Shown here: positions 43,969 to 54,222 of the stretch, one piece after another
Layout: each line of letters begins with the position of its first letter
Position numbering within the stretch: position 1 is the stretch's first letter
Source of the DNA: Henningerozyma blattae CBS 6284
Lineage: Eukaryota; Ascomycota; Saccharomycetes; Saccharomycetales; Saccharomycetaceae
Length of the DNA: 64,000 nt
Reading direction: 5' to 3'
NCBI RefSeq assembly: GCF_000315915.1
Contig: NC_020192.1
Coordinates: 372,001-436,000 of the forward strand
Translations under genes and position numbers: made by a program
Notes under the pieces: generated by a model
Database searches by the model: none
What the model was told of the DNA's origin: nothing
What the model saw: only the letters and a program-made list of their open reading frames with translations

Positions 43969-45993
43969 TTAAGCAAAAATAAATGCGTTACTTCCCTTTT
44001 CTAAACGATCTAAAGCAGCCTCATTATTTTTGACAAAAAGATTATTATCTTGAACCGATAATTGTGGTTGGTTTGAAGTGTTTTGATTGGTGTTTTGATT
44101 AGAAATTGTTTGATGCAGCTGTGGCAGCTGTTGTTGGGATTGTTGCAAGCTTTGTTGTTGAGCTTGTTGAGCTTGCTGTTGAGCTTGCTGTTGTAATTGT
44201 TGCTGTAACATGGAAGTTTGACCCTGAGATTGCATCAAATTATATTGAAAATGCTGATTTTCTTCTGGTGGGGAATATTTAAATCTTGACAAATCATCTA
44301 AATTAGAACCAGTTGGTTGGGGAACCGTCGAAAAATTTAAATTTTGATAACCTGGTAATAAAAGACTCGAATCTTGTGATAAATCGCTTGTAGAAGTAGT
44401 ATTAACACCTTTACTTAAGTTGGCAAACGACATAGAGTAAGTTTGATTTACAGATGGTCCACCAAAAACATTATTTTGTAATGAAGTAATTGCTGTTGAG
44501 TTATTAATGTAACCATAAGTTGGATTTATGATCATTGGTTGCTGTTGTTGATACTGTAAAGCACGATTAAGTAAAGGTTCATGAGCTTGATGTTGTGATT
44601 GATTTTGTCCTATTAAATGTTGTGGTTGAGTATGTTGTTGAGAATTAGACTGTTGCTGTTGTTGTTGTTGTTGTTGATGCTGTTGCTGTTGCTGTTGTTG
44701 TTGATATTGTTGTTGGTGATGGTATTGTTGATGTTCAACTTGGGCTGATTGCTTGGCAAATCTACCCCAAGATAATCTAATTCTTGAATTTCCGATTGGA
44801 AAACCTTGCATTTTTGAAATAGCAGTTTCAGCTGCACTTCTATCAACATATTGAACAAAGCCACAACCTTTACCAACAGGAATTTTAACATAAACGATCG
44901 TACCAAACGGCTGGAAATATGAACGTAATTCACCCTCTGATACTAAAGATGACAATCCACCAATGAATACAGTAGTATTATTTGGATCAGTAAATTGGTT
45001 TAAAGCAGGTTGCTGAGGAACAGGATAAGAAAATTGAGAAATACTGTTACTAGTATTAGAGGATGATACATTCAAATCTCTATTTTGAAAATTTAAGGAT
45101 TCTGATCTAGTCATATTAGAATAATTATTAGTATTTGAATTATTATTATTGATAGTATTATTATAATTACTTCTTGATCTATTATGCTGTGGATCATTCA
45201 AAGAGTTATTAGTATTATTGTTTGATCTATTCTGATTATGACCGGTATTACTAACTCTAATGGATCTACCATTTAAAAATACACCTTGCATTTCATTCAG
45301 AGATCTCTGTTGATCAGCACTATTATTAAATCTAACAAACCCATAACCTTTTGAAACGTTGGTCATTTGGTCGTAGACAATCTTTGCATGAATAGTTGAA
45401 GAATATCTGTTTATAAATAAATCAAATAATTGAGCCTCAGTGACATTTGGTGCTAGATCACCGACAAAGACTGAAAAATCATTGTTAGTAGAATTATTGG
45501 AGGAGGTATTATTATTAGCGGTACAATTAGTATTACCATTTGATCTTGTATGCATGGAAGCCCAATTAAGTTTCAAGACTTTTGAATTATAACCAGGTAT
45601 AACTAATCCATTTTTCAATAGAGCATTAGATGCATTATTATAATTTGAAAACTCAATAAAACAATAACCTGGATTATTTCTACCCATTGAAGTCATATTA
45701 CTGTTTGTAATAATTTTAACGACAATATTATTTTCTCCTAATGAATTCCAAATTTGCTTAATAGTTGACTCATCCCACATTGGATCCAAATCACCCATAT
45801 ATAACTGAGTAGTTTTATTAACTGAAGGATTGGAACTTCTATTCATCGAAGATGGTAATGGATTACCATTATTGTTCTTCATAATAGTAGAATTTGATCC
45901 ACCTAAATAATGGTTCATTTGGTTTGGATTCACCATTGAAGATAAAGCATTGGACTTAGTATTAGTTGAAGGGATTGAATTGTTAGACATCAT
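43969..45993 (-). CDS. NAM8: Three-RRM U1 snRNP protein / meiotic splicing factor
   Basis: A protein of 674 residues with three RRMs, Nam8 (TIA-1-like), a U1 snRNP component that helps 5' splice site choice and meiotic splicing. The start is MMSNNSIPS; upstream in-frame sequence lacks an ATG. RRM1 at about 63-145 (QLYMGDLD, YCFIEFSN), RRM2 at about 173-248 (SVFVGDLA, KGYGFVRF), RRM3 at about 340-410 (TVFIGGLS, KGCGFVQYV). A long Gln/Asn-rich tail follows with poly-Gln (44663-44705) and Gln/Ala repeats. It is longer than S. cerevisiae Nam8 (523). NGR1 is the main alternative, but the position between RPF1 and STE12 is that of YHR086W. Confidence 0.9.
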   Translation of the reverse strand: MMSNNSIPSTNTKSNALSSMVNPNQMNHYLGGSNSTIMKNNNGNPLPSSMNRSSNPSVNKTTQLYMGDLDPMWDESTIKQIWNSLGENNIVVKIITNSNMTSMGRNNPGYCFIEFSNYNNASNALLKNGLVIPGYNSKVLKLNWASMHTRSNGNTNCTANNNTSSNNSTNNDFSVFVGDLAPNVTEAQLFDLFINRYSSTIHAKIVYDQMTNVSKGYGFVRFNNSADQQRSLNEMQGVFLNGRSIRVSNTGHNQNRSNNNTNNSLNDPQHNRSRSNYNNTINNNNSNTNNYSNMTRSESLNFQNRDLNVSSSNTSNSISQFSYPVPQQPALNQFTDPNNTTVFIGGLSSLVSEGELRSYFQPFGTIVYVKIPVGKGCGFVQYVDRSAAETAISKMQGFPIGNSRIRLSWGRFAKQSAQVEHQQYHHQQQYQQQQQQQQHQQQQQQQQQSNSQQHTQPQHLIGQNQSQHQAHEPLLNRALQYQQQQPMIINPTYGYINNSTAITSLQNNVFGGPSVNQTYSMSFANLSKGVNTTSTSDLSQDSSLLLPGYQNLNFSTVPQPTGSNLDDLSRFKYSPPEENQHFQYNLMQSQGQTSMLQQQLQQQAQQQAQQAQQQSLQQSQQQLPQLHQTISNQNTNQNTSNQPQLSVQDNNLFVKNNEAALDRLEKGSNAFIFA

Positions 45994-46023
45994 TTGTACC
46001 TGCAAATTAATGAAAAAAAAGGA

Positions 46024-46055
<32 letters not shown>

Positions 46056-47269
46056 AAAAGCCAGAAGCAAACAACAATAAGAATTAAGGTCTAGTTGAGT
46101 TCTAAAAATATTGATGCTTGTAGGTTGATTTTTTTCTTTTGCCGTTTTAATTATATTATCCTGAAAAGATAAACGAAACAAGGAACGAATTAGTACTGGA
46201 AAAATAATGCTTTTATCTTATTTGGCTTTATTTTATTTTGCTCTTTGTAGTTTTTACTTTGTTGAAACGTAAATCAGTAGAAAAAAAATTTATTATTATT
46301 CTGGTTATACGTAAAGAGAAAGGTGTTAAGCACAGCAAAGGAAGAATAGAAAACAAATAGTAACAAAAATTCCAAAAAAAAAAAAATTGTATCAATAACT
46401 GTATTAATATATAAGTGAACGAAGTGAAAAATCAAAGGATGTTATATTATTAATTAAACAACGGATAAAAAACAACAAAAAACAATCAATTAGATGGTAA
46501 AATAATTACTCCACAGGCCTGCTGTCGTCCTTCTATTTTAGAATGCTTATCTTACTTCTCTAGCTTGATTCTTATACTCGGCAAACTAAACCTACCCAGA
46601 ATTCCAAAGCTTACAATAGACTAATCCAATTTTTTGAGGAGGAAAATTCTTGCCTTCTTTTATGTTCTTTTGATTTTTCCATTAGGAAAATAATAAATTC
46701 TATGTTTATAGAGTTAACTAAATTCTCAGAACGCATAAATTATGATTTTCATGAAACGAAGAATCGATGGGCAGGGTAAATGAAATATGCGAAATTTTAA
46801 AAACATACCGTTTAAAAGTGTCACAAAAAGAATGCCAACAGAATGAAGACACAAAAGACAAAAGAAAAACGTATACTAAAACGTAAGCCAAAAAAAACTT
46901 CCAATGAAGAACTTAGATCTTGGATAATACGGTAATAATTACCATCCGTAAAAACCATGTTCTAGAGAAATGCGTGTTCGATTATCAACGGGATCCAATG
47001 AAAGAAAAAAAATAAAAATAACTAAATATATATGTGTACTTAATAGTATATACGGAAAGTTTTCGATTTAATATGATAAGAGCCAGAATAGATGATTTAA
47101 ACTATCTTAATCATGTGCTTGAAATGTTTTGAGAAATATTTTGGGAAGTGTTTGAAGTGTTTATGCGTTTACGTGTTTGAAGTGTCTTGCAAAGTGTGTT
47201 TAGTAAAATGTTATTTGTTAGTTTCAGGCTGGTATCAGTTCTTGAAATATAAATATACTGATAAATGCC
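45994..47269. promoter_or_regulatory. NAM8 promoter and STE12 3' region
   Basis: 1.28 kb. A (GAAA)n repeat at about 46022-46056 sits in the NAM8 leader. Near-PRE motifs TGAAACG occur at about 46264 and 46751. Tandem tgtttgaagtgt-like units lie at about 47150-47190. No gene is seen. Confidence 0.4.
46022..46056. repeat. (GAAA)n microsatellite in NAM8 5' leader
   Basis: Eight or nine GAAA units ending under 40 bp from the NAM8 start codons. Read on the minus strand it is TTTC repeated, in frame with NAM8, so it looks like a hydrophobic N-terminus but has no ATG ahead of it. Confidence 0.85.
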
Positions 47270-49159
47270 TTACGTAGTAATGTCCATGTCGTTTGACGTA
47301 TGATCGTTGCTCTTGCTTGAAGAGTCAGGCGAGGTGGAGGAAGAAGGTTTCTTAGGGTATGGTGTCTCCGGCTGCATGGCTTCCGATGGTATCAGCAACC
47401 ATGGTGGGGTGCTGTACATATGATCATCGATCGGATTTAGGCTAGAAGCTGTTGTTGGGGAACGAGCCGACTGGTGATGAGTCATTTCAGTTGTGGAATG
47501 ATTTATTTGTGGATAATAATGTGGATTATAGATGTGTGAATTGGCTTGTGGTGTTGTATGATGAATTGAATTTGCATTCGAAAAATGCTGAGAATAAATC
47601 GATGAATGTGACAAATTATTCGATGAATTTTGGAGGTGACAGGTTGAAGTAGGGTGTTCAATGGAAGAGACTGGGTTTGAATAGAGCCATGTAGCTGAGA
47701 TAGGTGAAGATGAATTTAAAGTTTCTGAAACTTGACTTCCAAGCAATTGTGACTGAATTAAATGAGGTGAAGAATGATTGTTATAATTTTGGATCGGTAA
47801 ATGATCTGGATATGGATGTTCTCCGTTTATTGGGGAGTAATGATTTTTCCTTTCGTTATAATTAGTATGAGAGGCCGGTGGTGGTGGCGGCGATATGAGT
47901 GATGAATTAAAGTCACTTATAGGTGTATTAGATTGTGAATCGAATTCATCTGGATAATTCTCTTGAGGAATATTTTTCATCGATATATTTGATTGAGCAT
48001 CTCTAGAAACCCATTTTTTCATACAATGCATATTGTGTTGTGAAATGATGCTAGCAGATTGTTCAAATTGTGTTACACAATACTGCATACTTGATGCTTC
48101 TTTCATATCCCTCTCAATATTGGTCTTATTTATTTGATGAGGAACAGGCACTTGAGTATTATAGAATTGGGTGGTATACGGCAAATTAGATACTATCTTA
48201 TTTGCAACTGATGTCTTATACACATTAGTCGGTATTTCCGAATTCGTAGTACCTGCAGAAAGAATAGTAGTGGCGTTACTTGTGTTTACGTATCCAAATG
48301 ATGAAATACTACGAGAATTATTACTATTAATATAATTAGAATAAAAATCTTTATCCATATAAGTTTCCACACCGGAATCGAATATATCTCCAATTAATGG
48401 ATAATGAATTCCAGACGTGCTAGGTCCATTATTTTGATTAGTATTAGTATTATCATTATCATTTGGCTTGACAATAGTATCTAATATTATAGAAGAGGCT
48501 AATCTTCTTAAATAAATTTCAAAATAATTTAATTGATCATTAAATGTAAGATTTAAAGAATTATCAAACTTAAAAGATAATGCAGGCTCGTTTACTGCTT
48601 CTGTGGTGGCAAGTTGATTTAAATTTTCTCTTTTCAAATCCCTTTCAAGTGCGTCAGAAAACAATTTATCATGTAACACTGCAAACCAATAGAATACTTT
48701 TTGCTTCTTTTGAGTCTTTAAACACGTATTTTTAAATAAAAAATTTAAAAATTCAGATCGAGGTTGTTCTAAAGTAGCATCCACCCCGATCTTTAATGAT
48801 CTTAGATCAGAAAATATTCCTTCTTCAAATTTTTTTTTTTGAATAATATTTCTACCAAAAATTTGCATTCTATACATACAACATTTTACCAAATCAGTAC
48901 CCGTTATATAATAAATACCTTTCCAATAAATACATGATATGAATCCTTGATCATCATTTAAGTAGTATCGACGGATTAATTGATTTTTTTTCCAATTTAC
49001 TGACGCTGTATGTAAAAAAAATCTTAAATTATCTATGGAATTTAAACTTTTCTTGATAGTATTGATAGTGTTATAGTCTTTGCAAGATATAGTTCCACCA
49101 ATATTATTCAAATTATTAAAAATGGTAGAGATTTGTGCTATCATCCAAATAATTTCCAT
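47270..49159 (-). CDS. STE12: Mating/filamentation transcription factor Ste12
   Basis: A 629-residue homologue of Ste12, the MAPK-controlled transcription factor that binds pheromone response elements (TGAAACA). The DNA-binding STE domain (about 40-180) is highly conserved: LRFFLHTASVNWKKNQLIRRYYL, YYITGTDLVKCCMYRMQ, KKKFEEGIFSDLRSLK, LKTQKKQKVFYWF and HDKLFSDALERDLKREN. The rest is Asn/Ser/His/Pro-rich and diverged, with a short C-terminal block PPWLLIPSEAMQPETPY resembling the PPQAMQPAPTY block of S. cerevisiae Ste12 (688). The extreme N-terminus differs from S. cerevisiae, so the start is less sure. Position agrees with YHR084W. Confidence 0.94.
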   Translation of the reverse strand: MEIIWMIAQISTIFNNLNNIGGTISCKDYNTINTIKKSLNSIDNLRFFLHTASVNWKKNQLIRRYYLNDDQGFISCIYWKGIYYITGTDLVKCCMYRMQIFGRNIIQKKKFEEGIFSDLRSLKIGVDATLEQPRSEFLNFLFKNTCLKTQKKQKVFYWFAVLHDKLFSDALERDLKRENLNQLATTEAVNEPALSFKFDNSLNLTFNDQLNYFEIYLRRLASSIILDTIVKPNDNDNTNTNQNNGPSTSGIHYPLIGDIFDSGVETYMDKDFYSNYINSNNSRSISSFGYVNTSNATTILSAGTTNSEIPTNVYKTSVANKIVSNLPYTTQFYNTQVPVPHQINKTNIERDMKEASSMQYCVTQFEQSASIISQHNMHCMKKWVSRDAQSNISMKNIPQENYPDEFDSQSNTPISDFNSSLISPPPPPASHTNYNERKNHYSPINGEHPYPDHLPIQNYNNHSSPHLIQSQLLGSQVSETLNSSSPISATWLYSNPVSSIEHPTSTCHLQNSSNNLSHSSIYSQHFSNANSIHHTTPQANSHIYNPHYYPQINHSTTEMTHHQSARSPTTASSLNPIDDHMYSTPPWLLIPSEAMQPETPYPKKPSSSTSPDSSSKSNDHTSNDMDITT

Positions 49160-49393
49160 TATTATTGCTAATAACAGCTGTATTGTTGTTATCAGGTCAG
49201 TATTATACCAGGTTTGTTATTTTGGTTTAATGTTTTAACATCGCTAATAAATGGATTTCTTCCAGTAACATCAATAACATTTTTACCGTAATTCATAATT
49301 TCAAATTATTTCTATATCTTGATTTAATTATTGATTCTTTTTTTTTTTTAATTAAGGTCTTCGTAAAAGTTATATACGAAACTACTACTCTTA

Positions 49394-49832
49394 CTAAGGT
49401 ATAATGTTAAAATTAATTCTATTATCGTAACAATTATAATTGGCTGAAAAGTTAAAATTATTTGAAGCACGCTTAAGGTTATAGTTTCGAATAAATTTAG
49501 TCTTAGAAGGAGATGAAGAGGGTGAAACTTTACTACTATTTATGGTAGTTGAGGTATTGAAAATAATTGTATCTGAAAGTGCAGCTATAGTAGATGAAGG
49601 AATTACCGGTCTGTCCACGGTACTTGGGGAAGTAGTATACAAATTAGTAGAAAAGGGGGCTGATGGAGATATATATTTTTAAGGGATTTATTGAACTAAA
49701 AGACATATCTCTAGCACTGGCAACTATCGAATGCCTATATTTTGTGTCAAATTTGTTACCAAATCCTCTAATTTTTTGCTTGGATTTAATTTTTACTTTC
49801 CTATAGGCCTGCTTAACGAATAAATTAGACAC
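49394..49832 (-). pseudogene. Possible small gene split by a frameshift
   Basis: Two adjoining minus-strand frames. The first (49832-49644, 62 codons) starts with an ATG, MSNLFVKQAYRKVKIKSKQK, and is basic. The second (to 49394, 82 codons) has no ATG of its own (it starts at a TTG) and is Ser/Thr/Asn-rich. The second frame is open back to about 49685, so the two overlap across a run of five A followed by (AT)n on the coding strand; one base less there would join them into a protein of about 145 residues. I do not recognise the product. It could be a sequencing error in a real gene, a decayed gene, or chance. It lies about 230 bp upstream of STE12. Confidence 0.3.
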
Positions 49833-50613
49833 TTTAATTTGTATGTTGATAGGTGTTCTTAATTAAAAGGAAAGTCTAGCGTATGAAAAGAATGATATAA
49901 TTTGGGTATCAGATTGTTCAATAAAAACGAGGAAAGTATTTCTAATGAAAAAAAATAAAAATTAAAATGAAAGAAGAGAAATTGAATAATAGATACCTGT
50001 TACAATAGCAATATTCAATTAATCCCTCTGTTTACAAGTTTAATAAAATAGAACAATAAAAAACAATAAAATAATAACGGCTAATCTAAAGACTAAGATA
50101 GTTTGAAGGTAAAAATAGAGAAATAAGCAAAATAAGAATAAAATAACGGAATATTAAAAGTTATTTTCTTACAATATAATTTTAGATCTTATTTTGAAAT
50201 AATAATTATCAATTACTTTAGATGAAGCGTAATGAGTTACAGTACAAAGAATGTGAAATCGATGATGTTGGCCTTTTCGTTTCTTTCTAGGTTAACTAAA
50301 TTAATTAATTACTATTTTTTTTTGAAAAAAAAGTGTTCTGCTTTGCCACTTTTTCTGAGAAGAAACGTAAGTGTATATTAAAAAAAAAATCACTGGCACT
50401 TAGAATATAATAAATCTCGACAGGTTGTTATTTCCAAAATAAGAGGATTTTAATCGTGGATCCTTGAAGATCTTGGGATTCCTACCAAAAATAAAAAAGG
50501 TTTCTAGGAAAACTTTAATAGTAGGTTACAACAAAAAAATAATAGAATCATAACAGAGGTTCTTTCCAGATTGATAATAATGACGTTCGCCGAGAATGTA
50601 AGAAATTTTCTTA

Positions 50614-50642
50614 AAACAATTTCGGTGATGCCGAAATTGTTT
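50614..50642. repeat. Perfect hairpin, 12-bp arms
   Basis: AAACAATTTCGG (50614-50625) and its exact reverse complement (50631-50642) flank a 5-nt loop TGATG. It is in intergenic DNA. Confidence 0.85.
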
Positions 50643-50862
50643 CAAATCTGATGAAAAATGGAAATTCACTACTCGATTGTCGATGAAACTTTCAACTAGG
50701 TCCATATATGACCTTTTTCCCCCAATATAAAGTGTTTTCGATTTCTCCTGACATATAAAAAAATATACCAACAAAGAATAACCAAATTATCTAATAACAA
50801 CACTCTGTAATAAAAAGCGATGATATTGGCAACGAATAAGAAAACTGATAACAACCGCAAAA

Positions 50863-50910
50863 ATAATCTAGCCATTATTCCTAATCTAGCTATTATTCCT
50901 AATCTAGCAT
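50863..50910. repeat. Three tandem copies of a 17-bp unit
   Basis: The unit taatctagc(c/t)attattcc occurs twice in full with one mismatch and then partially. It is a short local tandem duplication in the gene-poor region. Confidence 0.8.
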
Positions 50911-53900
50911 CTGGCCAGGACAGCAAACTTTCCGGAAGTGCTCGATAATTCGGCAGAGGTACCTATTATAGAATGGTTCCCGGGGAAACAGCATTCAGAT
51001 GTTGGCAGGCAGGCCAAGGACAAGAACAATAAAAATAAATTGGTAAAAGGCATTCGTGATAAATTACACGCCACTTATCTACCTAACATTCTACCGACAT
51101 TCTTAGGTTCTATTTAGGCTATATCACGTCAGAGATAATCTTGGGTACAACTTTTCGATGTGATAATCTAAAGATCTGATCTGTGCTTACTGGGCTACTG
51201 GTGTAAGGAATCAGAGTTATGAAGTTCAACTTCGTTTAGCTGCTGCTAAAATTACCCAGCAATACTATGCCTTTCTGCATGAATCACACATGCATTGTGG
51301 AACACCTAATTTCTTGATATTAGCCTCTTTCTCTTGTATACAATGTTAATAAGAATTTCTCCGGAATAACAGCTGGCGTAACTTCCTAGAATAGTACATC
51401 AATATAGGCACATCAATATAGGACGAATTTGGTTATATCTATAGAAGGCAATATACAAATAGGAGATATTCGCAGTATTGAGATTGCCCTCACTAATATT
51501 AAAACGTTAATAGCATTCGAGCTATGTCAAGCATTGAACTTTCCAGGAGTCCTACTAAAGTGCTGCAAAAAAAGCTTCATTATTCATTTTTATGTCATCG
51601 ATAGAGGTGTCAACATTGTACCAGAATAGGACGTGGCATAATAAGCCGATAAGACCAAATAGACACGTTGGCTTCAGATTAAAAGGTTTCAAGCAAATAC
51701 TAGACACAGACACAGGTTGTTAGGAACAATCAAAATAATTACAATCTTGGTAAAAGTTGTACTGTAGAATGTAACGGCGTTGGACGTGTTTAAATAATTC
51801 TAGGTTCATAAGACTGTAAAGGAATAGGTAACATAAGACTGATGAGCGGGTGTGGGTCGGAATATATAACTACTTTCGTACAAGCCAGAGTTATTATCCT
51901 CCGATAACCAGGTTGCAGAAGAATAAGCTTTAATTTTGAACCTTAATTAATTGATATACAGTTTTCTCCGGTTAAGCTAATCTCTTCGAGTTAGTGTAGT
52001 GTAGTGTTAACTTTCGTCATCCTATAAGATCTTAACCGTAGAACGTCAGGGGTACCTACTATGAGATATCTACAGGGGTAATATTTTGTAACATGCTATC
52101 TTTTTGTGTGCATAAACCGGAGCATATAGTGGTTAAATGCTGGTAGATGATCTCATTTCCATTTCTGGCCATTGTTGTTATTAGTATGCGTTATTATATG
52201 GATTGTATTTGGTGAGTTGTACAAGACAGATCGATATACATGTACAGGTCATGGTTCTTGTACTACCGAAACCTAAGCAATCAACAAAAGAAAAGAATAG
52301 ACTTGCAGGCAGATATTTTCTATTGAAACCTTTGTTATGAGTGATTTCTACCATTGTTGAGTAATTATATAAACAATCGATTGAGATGTACTGAGACTGA
52401 TTTCCTTTTTATTGTTGGGTATAATGGTTGTAGGCAAATCACTTTAAACAATAAATTTATTAGAATTCCCTTTCGCTTCAAATGATTAAAAATAGCCAAA
52501 AAAAAAAAAATTAAATAATAATAATAAAAATAATAAACAGAGCCGATTAGGTAAAATAAAAGCCTCAACTTGGTAAAAAAAAAGTTAATAATTGAAAACA
52601 ATCATAGATAAATAAACGTGATTGGACGACCTATTGGAAAGCATACATATAGTATAAGCCTTAATAATTAAGGTTCTTTGTTCAGACTTAATTAAACATA
52701 CAGTACTGCCATCGTTAATTGATGGTCGTGATAAATATAGATAATAGAATGAAAAAAGATGCCATCGTTGGCTTTTGATAGATTTATTGTATCTCTGTAA
52801 TTTTTCTAAAATGGTGTAATCTTGTATATCAAATTGAAGTTTTCAAAGATCATACATAGTTCAACTAATTTTCTTGTATGAATGTTCCATTTAATTTTTT
52901 TCTTATGAAATTAACATTTCCATGTTCATTTTCTTCAAGCATCTGTCATTATAGGAAGTATTTTTAATTGCATAACCTTGAAAGAAGCTTGAATATGCCA
53001 AAAATATACATATATATATATAAAATAAAATAAAATAAAACAGAGTAGTGTGTTTCGAACAGTAGAGAATTACATTTAGAAGCAATAAATATAGCTTTAA
53101 AGAAAAAGCGACTTTAGAATGAGCAAAATATAGTATTGTTTTCTTAATTATTGTGTTTCAAAAATGTTTCAAATTTAAAGGTGCGCGTAAAAACCGTTCA
53201 ATCGAAGTTAATTTGAAGATAAGATATAAAGATGCTCATAAGAGTTAAATTTACTCTATATGGTATTCATGTGAAATGATAAAAGGGAAATGTTTATCTC
53301 AATCTTTTAAATGACAATAAATTATTGTTATTTTCATTTTAGACAAGACAAAATGGTATAACACAAGAATATTAACTTTGGGGAAAATCTAATATCTTGT
53401 TCAAATTTCATTGATATTATTTTCAAAAAATATTGATAAATTTTAAGTCACAACTTCATTAGAATTTCAACTGGATAATATTATTACTGGTTCCAATATA
53501 TAGCGACAATAAATAATTTAGTGCATTAATTAATGATTAATAAAAGTGTTATTAATACTATTGATTCCAACTTGATATATATGCTTATATATACTTTTCT
53601 TTTTTATAGTAAGGTAATGAGATTATAATATATTACTGTAAAGAATGGATCTATAAATAAATTTCCAGGTATTAGTAAAAAGTCAAGCTGTCCGGCTAGG
53701 TCTGTGCATTACAAATAAGCTAAGGAAAATTTGTGACAAAAAAATAAGCATCACAGAAAAAAAAAATCAAGCAATAAGGGGAAAAAAAATAATAGCATAA
53801 AAACTATAAAACATAAAACATAAAATGTAGCATAAATGGGATGAATACTTTACAATTTTAATTATCTGTTTGACTTTAATGTAATTACGAAGTATCTGTT

Positions 53901-54222
53901 GTGTTCCTATGACTATTCGGAAATGATAACCAATAGTCTTTCTGGAAAATAAAAAGATATATAATTAAAGATAAAGTTTTTTCCTAGCATATTTCATTAA
54001 AGTGTATTTCTTCATAAGTGATATTGCCTGTCACCAATAGAGTAGTAACATTTGGATAAATGAATAATCATTTGATGAATGCAGGAATTTTTCTACACTT
54101 AAAAATACATGTTTTGCTTGTGCATACATTTTTGAAACAAAAAACCGTACCATCCTTCTTTTTTTTTCTATAAGCAAGCATATATTTGAACAACTTTTAT
54201 AAATAATCGAGTTCTTGAGTGA

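Larger units (their letters stand above)
49160..54222. other. 5-kb gene-poor region STE12-IRC3
   Basis: The longest stretch without a secure gene. It includes the STE12 promoter, a possible frameshifted small gene (49394-49832), a 12-bp-arm hairpin (50614-50642), a triple tandem repeat (about 50863-50910) and a less AT-rich, non-repetitive section (about 50900-52300) with no coherent frame. From about 52450 it is AT-rich again. SAM35, SWR1 and RQC1, expected here from the ancestral order, are absent without visible relics. I found no tRNA. Confidence 0.4.

Noticed and set aside
45994..46077. N-terminal extension of NAM8 through the TTTC repeat
   Set aside because: The in-frame extension has no ATG; it is microsatellite translation.
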